A stretch of 64,000 nucleotides of DNA, from NCBI GenBank assembly GCA_028284765.1, contig JANQRA010000018.1:1-64000 (forward strand), in the 5' to 3' direction. The notes beneath the pieces were generated by a model. The model had not been told where the DNA came from, ran no database searches, and saw nothing but the letters and a program-made list of their open reading frames with translations. Both the position numbers and the translations under genes were made by a program. Position 1 is the stretch's first letter. Each line of letters opens with the position of its first letter. This stretch comes from Acidimicrobiia bacterium (GTDB lineage: Bacteria; Actinomycetota; Acidimicrobiia; Spongiisociales; ZC4RG35). Positions 16,137-24,801 of the stretch are shown piece by piece.

Positions 16137-16200
16137 GGTGGGAGGCCGATGGGCCCGAGTTCGATCTCATCGAACTCGAAGCTGATGTCATCAGCCGTTG
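16137..16200 (+). promoter_or_regulatory. Structured rplA leader, possible L1 autoregulatory site
   Basis: Two further hairpins precede the rplA ribosome-binding site: GAGTTCGA-tctca-TCGAACTC and GCTGAT-gtc-ATCAGC, after GGTGGGAGGCCGATGGGCCC. Ribosomal protein L1 is known to repress its own mRNA through a leader structure. Assigning that role here rests on position only. Confidence 0.4.
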
Positions 16201-16221
16201 ACCACAAGGAGAACGCCAAAC

Positions 16222-16932
16222 ATGGCAGGAAAGAAGTACCGCGAGGCTTCAGGCCGGTACGACAAAGAGAACCGCTACGAGGCAAGAGAAGCACTCGAGC
16301 TGGTGAAGACCCTCTCGTCGGCGAAGTTCGATGAGACCGTCGAAGTCGTTTACAGCCTCGGCATTGACCCCAAAAAGGCTGACCAGTTGGTCCGTGGCAC
16401 CGTGTCGCTGCCTCACGGCTCCGGCAAGGACGTCAAGGTCGCCGTGTTCTGCCCGGCAGACAAAGAGTCGGAAGCCAAAGAGGCAGGCGCCGACATCGTT
16501 GGTGGCGCAGAACTCGTGGAAGCCCTTCAGGGTGGACAGGAGCTCGACGCCGACGTCGCCATCGCCACCCCGGACATGATGTCCGAAGTCGGAAAGCTGG
16601 GACGTGTCCTCGGTCCTCGGGGCCTCATGCCCAACCCGAAGTCCGGCACCGTCACCCCTGACGTAGCCAAGGCCGTCTCGGAGTTCAAGGCCGGGAAGCT
16701 CGAATACCGCAACGACCGCTACGGAAACGTCCACGTTGCTGTCGGCAAGGTCAGCTTCGATGTTGATCAGCTTGTCGGCAACCTGGCTTCGCTAACCGCC
16801 GAGATCGATCGTGCTCGGCCGGCTGGCGCCAAAGGGCGTTATGTCCGTGGCATGACTGTCAGCTCGACGATGGGCCCTGGTGTCAAGGTCGATACTGCCG
16901 CCATCGAAGACTTGGTCGCCCAGGCTCAGTAG
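16222..16932 (+). CDS. rplA: 50S ribosomal protein L1
   Basis: 236 residues from ATG 16222, chosen over the upstream codon at 16198 because of an AAGGAG ribosome-binding site at 16206-16211 and the family start MAGKKYREA. Domain I has [24 protein letters not shown]. The hinge region has [23 protein letters not shown], a strongly conserved signature. L1 forms the mobile stalk at the ribosomal E site. An intrinsic terminator follows 23 bp after the stop. Confidence 0.97.
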   Translation: MAGKKYREASGRYDKENRYEAREALELVKTLSSAKFDETVEVVYSLGIDPKKADQLVRGTVSLPHGSGKDVKVAVFCPADKESEAKEAGADIVGGAELVEALQGGQELDADVAIATPDMMSEVGKLGRVLGPRGLMPNPKSGTVTPDVAKAVSEFKAGKLEYRNDRYGNVHVAVGKVSFDVDQLVGNLASLTAEIDRARPAGAKGRYVRGMTVSSTMGPGVKVDTAAIEDLVAQAQ

Positions 16933-16955
16933 CAAGCGAGACCTTCAAGACGTGG

Positions 16956-16980
16956 AAAAGCCCCCGAATCGGGGGCTTTT
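16956..16980 (+). terminator. Intrinsic terminator after rplA
   Basis: AAAAGCCCCCG-AAT-CGGGGGCTTTT forms an 11-bp stem with a T-tract, so it could end transcription in both directions. Confidence 0.9.
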
Positions 16981-17259
16981 CTCGTATGACAACAAAGTGG
17001 GGGTTCCCGCGCCGAAGACGCTTGGGCTGGGAGGGCTATCGGTTGCCAGGTCCACCGTCCGCACGTCACTGACAGATTTCTTATCTGTGGACCAGGGTAG
17101 GGGCTGGTCAGCATCTGCCGGTTTCGCGGCCCTCACAATTCAGGTCTCGGTTAGCGGGTGGGGGCGGTCAGGGAACCCACCCGGTACACGGAAACCCCCA
17201 GTTATCAATGGGTCAAGTGTCGCGCGTGGTCTGGAGCCTGTCCAGCCAAATTCTGGAAG

Positions 17260-18030
17260 TCAGGTCCTGAGGAACTCGAGAAGCGCTTCGTTGAAAGCCT
17301 CGGGTTGCTCCAAAGAGGGGAGGTGTGCGGCATCGGGGATGATCACCGCCCGTCGGTCGCTCAACCGCTCCGCCATGTACTTCGCTGCATCAACAAGTAT
17401 CGGTTCGTCGTAGGCGCCGACGACCACGAGTGTTGCCGCTTCGATCTCGTCCAAGTGAGGATTGGGTCTCGTCTGAAACCCTGTTTGGTGCTCATTGCGC
17501 TCTGCCTCGGTCTTGGCAGGAGTGCGATCCATGTCGATGAACAGATCCTTGAGCGAAGCGTCCACCTCTGACTCGTCACGGCCGTATCCGACCATCCACA
17601 TCTGGTAGTCGATCTCGACGACACGATCGATGTCGCCGGCCTCGGCTGCTGCCTGGGCTTCCGCTTCAAGGGGCACGTCTTCCCAACCGTCCGGTGGTTC
17701 CCATCCGGCCGGGAAAGCTCCAACCAGGACGAGCTTGTCGACCCGGTCCTTGTGGTGGATTGCGAGATCGAGTGCGGTGCCGCCTCCCATTGAGCAGCCG
17801 ACGATCGTCGCCGAGGCGATGCCCAGTTGGTCGAGGACCGCTAGGCAGTCGTCCGTGTCCGAGTAGGGACCGGGCACCCAGGGCGTCTTGCCGTAGCCAC
17901 GCTTGTCGAAGGCGATGGTCCGGAAGCCGTCGAGCCCGATCTGGTGGTTCCACATCCGGGAGTCGGCAACCCCGGCGTGGATGAACAGAATCGGTGGCCC
18001 CGAGCCCTCGTCGATGATGTGGAAGTCCAT
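17260..18030 (-). CDS. Alpha/beta hydrolase
   Basis: 256 residues. The fold markers are an N-terminal GSGPPILFIHAG (oxyanion region), FDKRGYGKTP, the nucleophile elbow GCSMGG (Ser about 98), an acid near VVGAYDEPIL, and the histidine in DAAHLPSLEQPE. A cap domain lies between the nucleophile and the acid. The substrate cannot be read from the sequence. It stands alone, antisense to the ribosomal genes, between the rplA terminator and the rplJ leader. The 280 bp between the rplA terminator and its stop show no gene. Confidence 0.88.
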   Translation of the reverse strand: MDFHIIDEGSGPPILFIHAGVADSRMWNHQIGLDGFRTIAFDKRGYGKTPWVPGPYSDTDDCLAVLDQLGIASATIVGCSMGGGTALDLAIHHKDRVDKLVLVGAFPAGWEPPDGWEDVPLEAEAQAAAEAGDIDRVVEIDYQMWMVGYGRDESEVDASLKDLFIDMDRTPAKTEAERNEHQTGFQTRPNPHLDEIEAATLVVVGAYDEPILVDAAKYMAERLSDRRAVIIPDAAHLPSLEQPEAFNEALLEFLRT

Positions 18031-18084
18031 AAGTGTGAACCTATCTCGAATTGCCGACAGATTGCGACCGAATACAATGTGCCT

Positions 18085-18220
18085 CGCAACTCCAATACCT
18101 CGGCCCTAAGACCGCCGGTGTCGTCCCGCACTTCGTGCGGCCGACTTAAAGGGTTCGCCCGCCTGCGCAGGACGCTTCTCGAAGCCCCTTGTCTCTTGTG
18201 CTGAGGGGCTTGATTGATGT
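18085..18220 (+). promoter_or_regulatory. L10 leader (rplJ-rplL autoregulatory RNA)
   Basis: The 200 bp before rplJ contain AAGACCGCCGGTGTCGTC and the hairpin CCGCACTTCGTGCGG, resembling what I know of actinobacterial L10 leaders. A second hairpin, AAGCCCCT...AGGGGCTT, lies just before the AAGGAG of rplJ. In other bacteria the L10-(L7/L12)4 complex binds such a leader to repress translation. The exact boundaries are estimates. Confidence 0.5.
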
Positions 18221-18236
18221 CTAAGGAGACGCACAT

Positions 18237-18842
18237 ATGGCAAGACCAGAAAAGGTCCAGGCTGTAGCTGACATCCGAGAAGGACTCGAAGGCGCCGAGG
18301 CGGTGTTCCTCACCGAATACCGCGGGCTCACCGTGCAGGCCGTTCAGGATCTGCGCAAAGCCGTTCGGGAAAGTGGTGCTGAGTACAAGGTCGTGAAGAT
18401 GACTCTGGCGAAGCTTGCCGCTGCCGATGCGGGGATTGAGGGGCTCGATGAGTACCTGTCCGGTCCCACCGCGCTCGCGTTCGCAAAGAGTGACCCTGTC
18501 ACCACAGCGAAGGCGCTCAAGGATTTCTCGAAAGACAACGAGGCTTTCATTCTCAAAGCCGGATTCCTGTCGGGCGACATTCTCAGTCCCGAAGAGGTTT
18601 CCAAGCTCGCCGAGATCGAGCCTCGCGAAGTGCTGTTGGCCAAGATCGCCGGTGCCGCCAAGGCCCCGCTGTTCAAGGCCGCCGGGATGTTCGGTTCGTT
18701 CAACCGGGACGCAGCATCGATGTTCTCTCAGCTTCTGGACAAGAAAGAGTCGGGCGAGTTCGTGGGGGCTGCTGCCGAAGAGGCCAGCCTGCCTGCCGAC
18801 GAGTCCACTGATACCGCGGCCGACAAGGCCGAGGAGGAATAG
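18237..18842 (+). CDS. rplJ: 50S ribosomal protein L10
   Basis: 201 residues, longer than the common 165-175 because of an acidic alanine-rich C-terminal tail. The N-terminal rRNA-binding domain has [40 protein letters not shown]. The helix near residues 130-165 should bind L7/L12 dimers. ATG 18237 follows an AAGGAG at good spacing. It is 2 bp from rplL, and the pair forms the ribosomal stalk. Confidence 0.96.
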   Translation: MARPEKVQAVADIREGLEGAEAVFLTEYRGLTVQAVQDLRKAVRESGAEYKVVKMTLAKLAAADAGIEGLDEYLSGPTALAFAKSDPVTTAKALKDFSKDNEAFILKAGFLSGDILSPEEVSKLAEIEPREVLLAKIAGAAKAPLFKAAGMFGSFNRDAASMFSQLLDKKESGEFVGAAAEEASLPADESTDTAADKAEEE

Positions 18843-18844
18843 CA

Positions 18845-19234
18845 ATGGCAAAGATGACGACCGACGAGCTGCTCAGCAGCTTCGAGGAGATGACCGTCCT
18901 CGAGCTCAAGGACTTCCTTGACGCTTTCGAGGCGAAGTTCGACGTGACCGCCGCCGCTCCGATGGCTGTCGCTGCTGCCCCCGCCGGTGGTGGGGATGCC
19001 GGTGGCGCTGCTGCCGAGGAGAAGGACGAGTTCGACGTCGTGATCACGTCCGCCGGTTCAGCCAAGATCCAGGTCATCAAGGAAGTCCGTGGGCTGACCA
19101 GCCTCGGACTCAAGGAGGCCAAGGATCTCGTTGACGGTGCCCCCGCCCCCGTGCTGGAGGGTGTCGACGAAGAGACCGCCAACAAGGCAAAGGAAGCCCT
19201 CGAGGCCGCCGGCGCCGAGATCGAGCTCAAGTAG
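18845..19234 (+). CDS. rplL: 50S ribosomal protein L7/L12
   Basis: 129 residues. The N-terminal dimerisation helices ([24 protein letters not shown]) are followed by an Ala/Gly hinge and then a C-terminal domain with [27 protein letters not shown], the factor-binding surface. In most bacteria rpoB follows rplL. Here two strong hairpins and an unrelated gene follow, so the usual rpoBC linkage is broken. Confidence 0.97.
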   Translation: MAKMTTDELLSSFEEMTVLELKDFLDAFEAKFDVTAAAPMAVAAAPAGGGDAGGAAAEEKDEFDVVITSAGSAKIQVIKEVRGLTSLGLKEAKDLVDGAPAPVLEGVDEETANKAKEALEAAGAEIELK

Positions 19235-19241
19235 TTCAACC

Positions 19242-19281
19242 AAACCCGGGGTTGATATCGCCGTATCCGGCGGATATCAGC
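19242..19281. repeat. Palindromic intergenic repeat, copy 1 (diverged)
   Basis: AAACCCGGGGTTGATATCGCC followed by an imperfect GGCGGATATC arm. It shares the layout of copies at 40005-40040 and 53342-53389: an outer AACCCCGGGTT arm, then GATATCGCC around the dyad centre. Confidence 0.6.
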
Positions 19282-19283
19282 CC

Positions 19284-19320
19284 GAGAAGGGGTCTCGGAC
19301 CGAGTCCGAGACCCCTTCTC
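19284..19320 (+). terminator. 17-bp perfect hairpin after rplL
   Basis: GAGAAGGGGTCTCGGAC-CGA-GTCCGAGACCCCTTCTC, a 17-bp stem with a 3-nt loop. No long U-run follows, so it may act as a processing or transcript-stabilising hairpin ahead of the true terminator. Confidence 0.7.
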
Positions 19321-19333
19321 TATGGACAACTGA

Positions 19334-19392
19334 CGAACCCAGGGTTCCTGACACCGCATAGCGAAGTCAGGAACCCTGGGTTCGCTGTTTTT
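19334..19392 (+). terminator. Intrinsic terminator with 19-bp stem
   Basis: CGAACCCAGGGTTCCTGAC (19334-19352) pairs perfectly with 19366-19384, and TTTTT (19388-19392) follows. It ends the ribosomal transcript. The T-run lies just before the start of the next gene. Confidence 0.88.
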
Positions 19393-19408
19393 GCGTAGGA
19401 TCTTGGGT

Positions 19409-19747
19409 ATGGCTCGCTCTAGCGACTCGCAGATGGAGGGCCGCCGACAGGACGCTCAGCGGGAGATACTGGGCGCCGGACCGATCCCTTGGTTCTCGAG
19501 TTCTTCCGCGTCATCGGTGAGTGGCAGTCGCCTCGACGGGTTGCTCGCGATCGTTGCCCTACTTGCGGTGATCTTCTTGCCAGTGGTCATCTGGATCGCA
19601 GCTCTCAACCCCGGGCCCGTTGCCACGCCAGTGATGTGGATTTCAACTGTCGTTTTGGTCGCGGTGGTTGCGGTGCTGATGATTCGCTTCTGGGCACGTC
19701 GTCGGTCAGTGGCCCCGATCAGGCCGAGGCGTCGGCGCCGGGGCTGA
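19409..19747 (+). CDS. Small two-helix membrane protein, unknown
   Basis: 112 residues from ATG 19409; the TTG at 19391 lies inside the terminator T-run and is unlikely. After a polar N-terminus of about 40 residues come two hydrophobic segments (LDGLLAIVALLAVIFLPVVIWIA and VMWISTVVLVAVVAVLMIRFW), then a basic tail of repeated arginines. It is probably a membrane protein with a cytoplasmic basic tail. The family is not recognised. It converges on the META-domain genes. Confidence 0.55.
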   Translation: MARSSDSQMEGRRQDAQREILGAGPIPWFSSSSASSVSGSRLDGLLAIVALLAVIFLPVVIWIAALNPGPVATPVMWISTVVLVAVVAVLMIRFWARRRSVAPIRPRRRRRG

Positions 19748-19755
19748 ACCCCCTT

Positions 19756-20187
19756 CTAACGCTCCTTCCAACGCAGAGCTGTATCTCCGCTCCGCCAGAT
19801 CATCTCACCGCCGCTGATCGACACCTGTATCGATTCATCCGCAAAGAAGTTCTCTTGGATGAATATCTCGGTCGTCATCATGGAGTCGTCCTCGGGCGTT
19901 TCACCGAAGCAGCCCTTCAACTCTGAGAACAGGCCTTCGAATCGGAGCTCACCGTCCGAGTAAACGTATCGCCCCCGAAAGGCGTTGCATCCCTGGTTGC
20001 CTTCCACCTCGTCTGCCTCGAACATCACCCACGGTTGCTCCTCAGCGTTGTCACCGACTTTGACCTCTTCAATTGATTCGCCGGTGTCGAACGACACCAA
20101 CCCCCAGCTTCCTTCGATGTCTCCGCCGGTCCCGGCGTTGGTGCAGGCGACCAGGACGAAAGCCAGAGCAACGGCAGGGCGCCTCAC
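19756..20187 (-). CDS. META-domain lipoprotein
   Basis: 143 residues from GTG 20187. The ORF-track start at 20277 would overlap the upstream gene and bury the signal peptide. From GTG the protein begins RRPAVALAFVLVACTN, a lipobox-type signal with Cys at about 13. The META domain shows GSWGLVSF, VEGNQGCNAFRGRY and ELKGC. META (DUF306) domains occur in HslJ and other envelope proteins; no enzymatic role is established. The start overlaps the preceding stop by GTGA, so it is translationally coupled to the larger META lipoprotein. Confidence 0.75.
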   Translation of the reverse strand: MRRPAVALAFVLVACTNAGTGGDIEGSWGLVSFDTGESIEEVKVGDNAEEQPWVMFEADEVEGNQGCNAFRGRYVYSDGELRFEGLFSELKGCFGETPEDDSMMTTEIFIQENFFADESIQVSISGGEMIWRSGDTALRWKER

Positions 20188-20906
20188 GGGCAGGTGTAGA
20201 CCTTGAAGAACTCGGGGAAGATGTCCTGGAATGCCACTACGACGATCGGCTCCCCGGATGAGTCGTAGCCGGTCCAATTGAGGCTGGAAGGATCGAACTT
20301 CTCGTGGGTCTCGACTCCCGGCTGGCTAGACACGAGATGCTCGCCTGCCGCCTCGAAGTCGGCGCCTTCGATGGTTGCGTCTTCTGAAACCAACTCCTGG
20401 CTTCCACAGTCGAGAGGGCCGATGGACGTCTGTGGCGGGATCGTCGGCGGTGGTGGCGGCTCGTCGATCGCCACCCACGCAATCGTCTCACCATCGAGGG
20501 TCCAAGCCATCGAGTCGCCTTCGACCTCAACCTCGATTGGAGTCTCCGCCCAAAGCATCGCCATTAGGGCTCGCTCCGCCAGGTTCAACTCCTCGGGAAC
20601 GCACAGAGCTGCGGTGAAGACGACTTCTCCGGGATCGAGCAACCCGTCTTCGTACAGATAGGTTTCCTCGGAAGACTCGAAGCTGTTGCAACCACCGACT
20701 CCGCTGAGTCTGACGTCGAAGTCGATGTAGGGCTCCCCAGCGGTGTTGAGGTCCGGCTTGATCGGAGCCGGCACCCCGTCCTGACTGAAACTGACCATCA
20801 GCCAGGTCCCGAAGATCTCCGCGTCAGAATCCTGGACCGCAGTTGTACATGCCACGAGCGTCAGGGCCAGAGCGATTCCGACACCCATTCGCTTGATCTG
20901 TTTCAT
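20184..20906 (-). CDS. META-domain lipoprotein, larger
   Basis: 240 residues from ATG 20906, giving MKQIKRMGVGIALALTLVACTT, a textbook lipoprotein signal. The longer ORF would start inside a palindrome. The META-like domain has FGTWLMVSF, SGVGGCNSFES and TAALCVPEE. After a proline-rich linker (DEPPPPPTIPP) an extra C-terminal region of about 80 residues has an unfamiliar fold. It is the first gene of a two-gene lipoprotein operon. Confidence 0.72.
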   Translation of the reverse strand: MKQIKRMGVGIALALTLVACTTAVQDSDAEIFGTWLMVSFSQDGVPAPIKPDLNTAGEPYIDFDVRLSGVGGCNSFESSEETYLYEDGLLDPGEVVFTAALCVPEELNLAERALMAMLWAETPIEVEVEGDSMAWTLDGETIAWVAIDEPPPPPTIPPQTSIGPLDCGSQELVSEDATIEGADFEAAGEHLVSSQPGVETHEKFDPSSLNWTGYDSSGEPIVVVAFQDIFPEFFKVYTCP

Positions 20907-20919
20907 TCTCGAGGCTGAT

Positions 20920-20937
20920 AGTCCCATATATGGGACT
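20920..20937. repeat. 18-bp perfect palindrome before the META operon
   Basis: AGTCCCATATATGGGACT lies 13 bp upstream of the ATG of the META lipoprotein gene and 21 bp after the aminopeptidase stop. Its CCATATATGG centre matches that of the intergenic repeat family. It could be an operator or a small hairpin. Confidence 0.5.
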
Positions 20938-20958
20938 CACAACCTGAGGAACGCGGTC

Positions 20959-23496
20959 CTACTCCGAGAAGTAGGCCGTGACCTTCTCCGCTTCGCGTTC
21001 GCGGAGGGCGATATTGATGTCGAGCTTTTCGAGGTTCTGCGCGATCGACTGGCTCGCCTCCGGAACCGGATGCTCGGCGAAGTGGCTTCTGACACTGGCC
21101 GCTACCTCGGGTTGGCTGAGGAACGAGATACCTTCCGCGACCCTTGTCCGCGTCATACCCGGCATCGTGGCCAGCACGTCGTCCCAACGTCCTCGTGCGG
21201 TCTCCCAAACTGTCGGCCCGGACTTGCCCCGAATGAGGAAGGCGAACACCCAGAAGGCGTCCTGGGTGCGGACGTCACCGGCGATGACCTTCTCGAGCAG
21301 GGTCAGAGCCGACGATTCTTCACCAGTGCCTGCCACCGACCGCAGATACCGCGCTTGGTCGAGGGGAGCGCTCGCAGCCTCATAGGCATCCCACAGCATC
21401 TCGAAAGCCTCTGTTCCGCCGTTGCGGGCGTACACGCCCAGGGCAGCGGTTCCGATCTCCGGATCGACCGTCTCACCAGCCAGGACAGCCTGCGCCAAGC
21501 CCGAAGCCTTCTCGATGGTTTCGGCGTCGTTGCCGAGGTTGCCCATCGCACCGATCAGTAGACCGCGGAGCTTGCGGTCGAGATCGGTGTCTTCGCTCTT
21601 CGGCTCCCAACCCATCCGATCGAGGGCCGGCCCGACGAGGTCACGCACCGCGGCTTCGAACTCGTCTCGAACCGCATCGTCCAAGACGTGGTGCTCGATC
21701 GCTCCCAGACCACCGACGATGACCGACCAGATCGCGTGTTCGTTCTCATCCTGGAAATGGGACACCAGGTCGAGGAACGCGTTAGCCGAGACCTGTCCAT
21801 TTAGAAGGAATCCAAACGTGTCGGCAACCAGGGCGTATCTCTCCTCATCTCCCAGGTCATCCACATGTTCCATCAGCGATTCGAAGAGGCTCTCCTCATA
21901 TCGGGTCCGGTAGAACCCGTACCCACCGGCGTTGGCGGTCATCCAGTCGATGGACCCGTCGATCTCAAGCGTCGCTTCGTCAGTTTCCAGCAAGGTCTTC
22001 TGATGGAACGGCTCGCCGTTCACTGACCCTCGCAACTGAACAGGCACCTTCCAGATCGTTGTGTCTGTCTCATCTGGAATTGCCAGGTAACGACGCTGCG
22101 CCAGCTCGATCCCACTATCGACTTTCTTCACGTCCACCTGGGGGAATCCACGCTGATAGACCCAGGTGTCCATGATCTCCGACACGGGGTAGTCGGAAGC
22201 ACCGTCCAAGCCCTCCCAAAGGTCAGCCGTGACAGTGTTCGAATAGGAGTGCTTGCGGAGGTAGTTGCCCACACCCTCACGGAAGTTCTCGACACCCATG
22301 AACTCGTCGAGCATGTGAAGCACAGCTGAGCCTTTTCCGTAGGTAATGGCGTCGAACATCTGGTCGACCTCTGACGGCTCCACCACTTCGAACTCGATCG
22401 GGCGTGTCGACTTCAGCTGGTCGGTCCCCATGGCCCACGGCATTTCCAGGTTCATGAACGTCAGCCAACGCTTCCACTCGGGTCGCATGGCAACGGTGGC
22501 CTTCATCTCCATGAAGCTGGCGAAAGCCTCGTTGAGCCAAGCTCCTTCCCACCAGCCCATCGTTACCAAGTTGCCGAACCACTGATGAGCCACCTCATGG
22601 CCGATGACGTCGAGGGAGTTCTGCAACTCTCCCTGGCTTGCCTTCTCGGGGTCGATAACCAGGTAGGTATCCCGGTACGTGATGAGGCCAACGTTCTCCA
22701 TCGCTCCGGCTGCGAAGTCGGGGATGGCGATGTGGTCGAGCTTGTCTCCGGGGTAGGGGATCCCGTAGTAGTCGGAGAGGAATTCGAAGGTGAAGATCGC
22801 ATTCTCCATGGCGATGTCGGTCAGGTGGAGATTCCCCCTCGGCACGATGATCCGAATCGGGGTGCCCTTGGCGACTTGCGGTTCTGTCGCCTCGAACGGT
22901 CCGGCGATGAAAGCCAACAGGTAGGTCGACATCTTCATCGTCTTGTCGAACCGGAACTCGACTCGGCCGTCTCCGAGATCGACTCGCTCGAGTTCGGCTG
23001 CATTCGAATAGGCCTCGAGGCCATCGGCTACGACCATCGTCGCCTGGTAGGTGGCCTTGAAGTCGGGCTCGTCCCAGCAAGGGAAGATCCGACGAGCGTC
23101 GGTCGATTGGCATTGCGATGTCGCTATCGGATGCTCAATGCCGTCGGCGTCCTTGTAGAAGGCTCGGTACAGCCCGCGCAGCTGGTCGTTGATGATTCCG
23201 CTGTGCTCGATCTCGATTCGGTAGGACCCAGGCGCCAGCGCCTCCGACAGCGATAGGGTTGCCATCTCTTTTGCTTCGTCGTACGAGATAGCTGTTACCT
23301 CTGGCCCGTCGACCAAGGCGGCAACGTGAATCTCGACCTCAGCGGAGTTGAGGATGAGTTCGCTGACCGACTCATTCACACCGATATCGATGCCGACCGA
23401 TCCTGTGAACGTGAAGTTGTCGATGTCGAGGTCCAACCGGATGTCGTAGTGGCTCGGTAGGACGTGGCGGGGCAAACGGTAGGGGTTGTCAGACAA
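20959..23496 (-). CDS. pepN: M1 family aminopeptidase
   Basis: 845 residues with a TTG start. The M1 signatures are intact: AAGAMENVGLITY (exopeptidase motif, about residue 252) and VIGHEVAHQWFGNLVTMGWWEGAWLNEAFA (HExxH-x18-E zinc site, about 287-316). An N-terminal beta domain and a C-terminal helical ERAP1-like domain complete the family layout. It removes N-terminal residues from peptides in the cytoplasm; no signal peptide is present. It reads in the same direction as the META genes but is separated from them by the palindrome. Confidence 0.93.
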   Translation of the reverse strand: MSDNPYRLPRHVLPSHYDIRLDLDIDNFTFTGSVGIDIGVNESVSELILNSAEVEIHVAALVDGPEVTAISYDEAKEMATLSLSEALAPGSYRIEIEHSGIINDQLRGLYRAFYKDADGIEHPIATSQCQSTDARRIFPCWDEPDFKATYQATMVVADGLEAYSNAAELERVDLGDGRVEFRFDKTMKMSTYLLAFIAGPFEATEPQVAKGTPIRIIVPRGNLHLTDIAMENAIFTFEFLSDYYGIPYPGDKLDHIAIPDFAAGAMENVGLITYRDTYLVIDPEKASQGELQNSLDVIGHEVAHQWFGNLVTMGWWEGAWLNEAFASFMEMKATVAMRPEWKRWLTFMNLEMPWAMGTDQLKSTRPIEFEVVEPSEVDQMFDAITYGKGSAVLHMLDEFMGVENFREGVGNYLRKHSYSNTVTADLWEGLDGASDYPVSEIMDTWVYQRGFPQVDVKKVDSGIELAQRRYLAIPDETDTTIWKVPVQLRGSVNGEPFHQKTLLETDEATLEIDGSIDWMTANAGGYGFYRTRYEESLFESLMEHVDDLGDEERYALVADTFGFLLNGQVSANAFLDLVSHFQDENEHAIWSVIVGGLGAIEHHVLDDAVRDEFEAAVRDLVGPALDRMGWEPKSEDTDLDRKLRGLLIGAMGNLGNDAETIEKASGLAQAVLAGETVDPEIGTAALGVYARNGGTEAFEMLWDAYEAASAPLDQARYLRSVAGTGEESSALTLLEKVIAGDVRTQDAFWVFAFLIRGKSGPTVWETARGRWDDVLATMPGMTRTRVAEGISFLSQPEVAASVRSHFAEHPVPEASQSIAQNLEKLDINIALREREAEKVTAYFSE

Positions 23497-23574
23497 GAGA
23501 TCCTCAATCGGTAAAGGGTCGGCTGATGGTACCGGCAGTTTGAAACCGCCCTAAACGGTTTACGCTTCCCGCCG

Positions 23575-24801
23575 ATGTCAGAGCGCTCCGCGATTCTCGT
23601 TTCAGTTCACGGCCCAGACAAGCCTGGGATATCGGCTGGGCTCATGGATGTGCTCGGCCAAACCGACGCCGAGATCTACGACATGGAGCAAATCGTGGTC
23701 AGGGGGCGTCTGACGCTGAACATCCTGATTGGCGTTGACGGTGACGGCGATACGGTCAGCCAGCTATTGCTCTTCGGGTGGAAGAGCGACCTCCACGTCG
23801 ACTTCGAACCGGTTGAGACCACCCCGACACCGTCTCGTCCTATAGCGGCCGTGACGGTTCTCGGAACCCGCATCGGCCCCGACGACTTCGGCGCGATTGC
23901 CAGAGCCATCGCCGATAGCAACGGGAACATCGAACGCATATACAGGCTGTCCCGATATCCAGCAGTGTCCTACGAGCTGCTGGTCGCGATCGAGGACCTC
24001 GACTCGATGCGCACTGCTCTGGTCAGTGCGACAGCCGACCGACCGATTGACCTCGCAATCCAGCGGGATGGCCTCGAACGTCGGTCGAGAAGGCTCGTCG
24101 TGCTGGACGTTGATTCGACTCTGATTCAAAACGAGGTGATCGACCTCCTTGCGCACGAAGCGGGAGCGGGGGAAGAGGTGGCTGCCATAACCGAGTCCGC
24201 CATGCGAGGCGAGATGGACTTCGAAGAGTCACTTCGCAAGCGAGTGTCCAAGCTCGAAGGTGTCGATGAGGCGGCAATGGCCAGAGTGGCGAGTTCGATA
24301 GAGATCACACCCGGAGCCCGGACTTTCATTCGCACGCTCAAACGCATGGGTCTGAAGACGGCAATCGTGTCTGCCGGATTCACAAGGTTCGCGGATGGCC
24401 TCGCCGAACAGTTGGGCATCGACTACTCCTTGTCGAACACCCTCGATATTCAGAACGGTGTCCTCACCGGTCGGCTCGCAGGCGAACTGGTTGATGGCCC
24501 ACGCAAGGCCCAGTTTCTGCGCGAGGTGGCTCAGGCCGAAGGGATATCGACAGGTCAGGTCGTGGCTGTTGGAGACGGGGCCAACGACCTGCACATGCTG
24601 GCGGAGGCAGGGCTCGGCATCGCGTTCAATGCCAAGCCCATCGTGAAGGACAATGCGGATACTGCGGTGTCGGTTCCGTATCTGGACGCGATCCTGTTTC
24701 TCATGGGCGTCAAGAGGGACCACGTCGAGGCGGCAGACGCTGCGGACCCCGAATTCGATCAGTCGCCGCTACTCGATGTGCCGGGGACTCCGCCTGCCTA
24801 G
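23575..24801 (+). CDS. serB: Phosphoserine phosphatase with ACT domains
   Basis: 408 residues. Two ACT-like domains occupy residues 1-170 (SVHGPDKPGISAGLMDVLG at the start), followed by a HAD phosphatase. The nucleophile is in VVLDVDSTLIQNEVIDLLA (about 181), the Ser/Thr motif in TAIVSAGFT, and the metal motif in GDGANDLHML. It catalyses the last step of serine synthesis; the ACT domains suggest amino-acid feedback. Its TAG stop overlaps the stop of the convergent GNAT gene by CTAG. Confidence 0.94.
   Translation: MSERSAILVSVHGPDKPGISAGLMDVLGQTDAEIYDMEQIVVRGRLTLNILIGVDGDGDTVSQLLLFGWKSDLHVDFEPVETTPTPSRPIAAVTVLGTRIGPDDFGAIARAIADSNGNIERIYRLSRYPAVSYELLVAIEDLDSMRTALVSATADRPIDLAIQRDGLERRSRRLVVLDVDSTLIQNEVIDLLAHEAGAGEEVAAITESAMRGEMDFEESLRKRVSKLEGVDEAAMARVASSIEITPGARTFIRTLKRMGLKTAIVSAGFTRFADGLAEQLGIDYSLSNTLDIQNGVLTGRLAGELVDGPRKAQFLREVAQAEGISTGQVVAVGDGANDLHMLAEAGLGIAFNAKPIVKDNADTAVSVPYLDAILFLMGVKRDHVEAADAADPEFDQSPLLDVPGTPPA

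Noticed and set aside
15382-16191. 269-residue minus-strand ORF over nusG-rplK
   Set aside because: Antisense shadow of two certain genes, with an unnatural Leu/Arg/Asp-rich composition.
19756-20277. Long start of the small META protein
   Set aside because: It would overlap the upstream gene by 90 bp and place the signal peptide internally; the coupled GTG at 20187 explains the lipoprotein signal.
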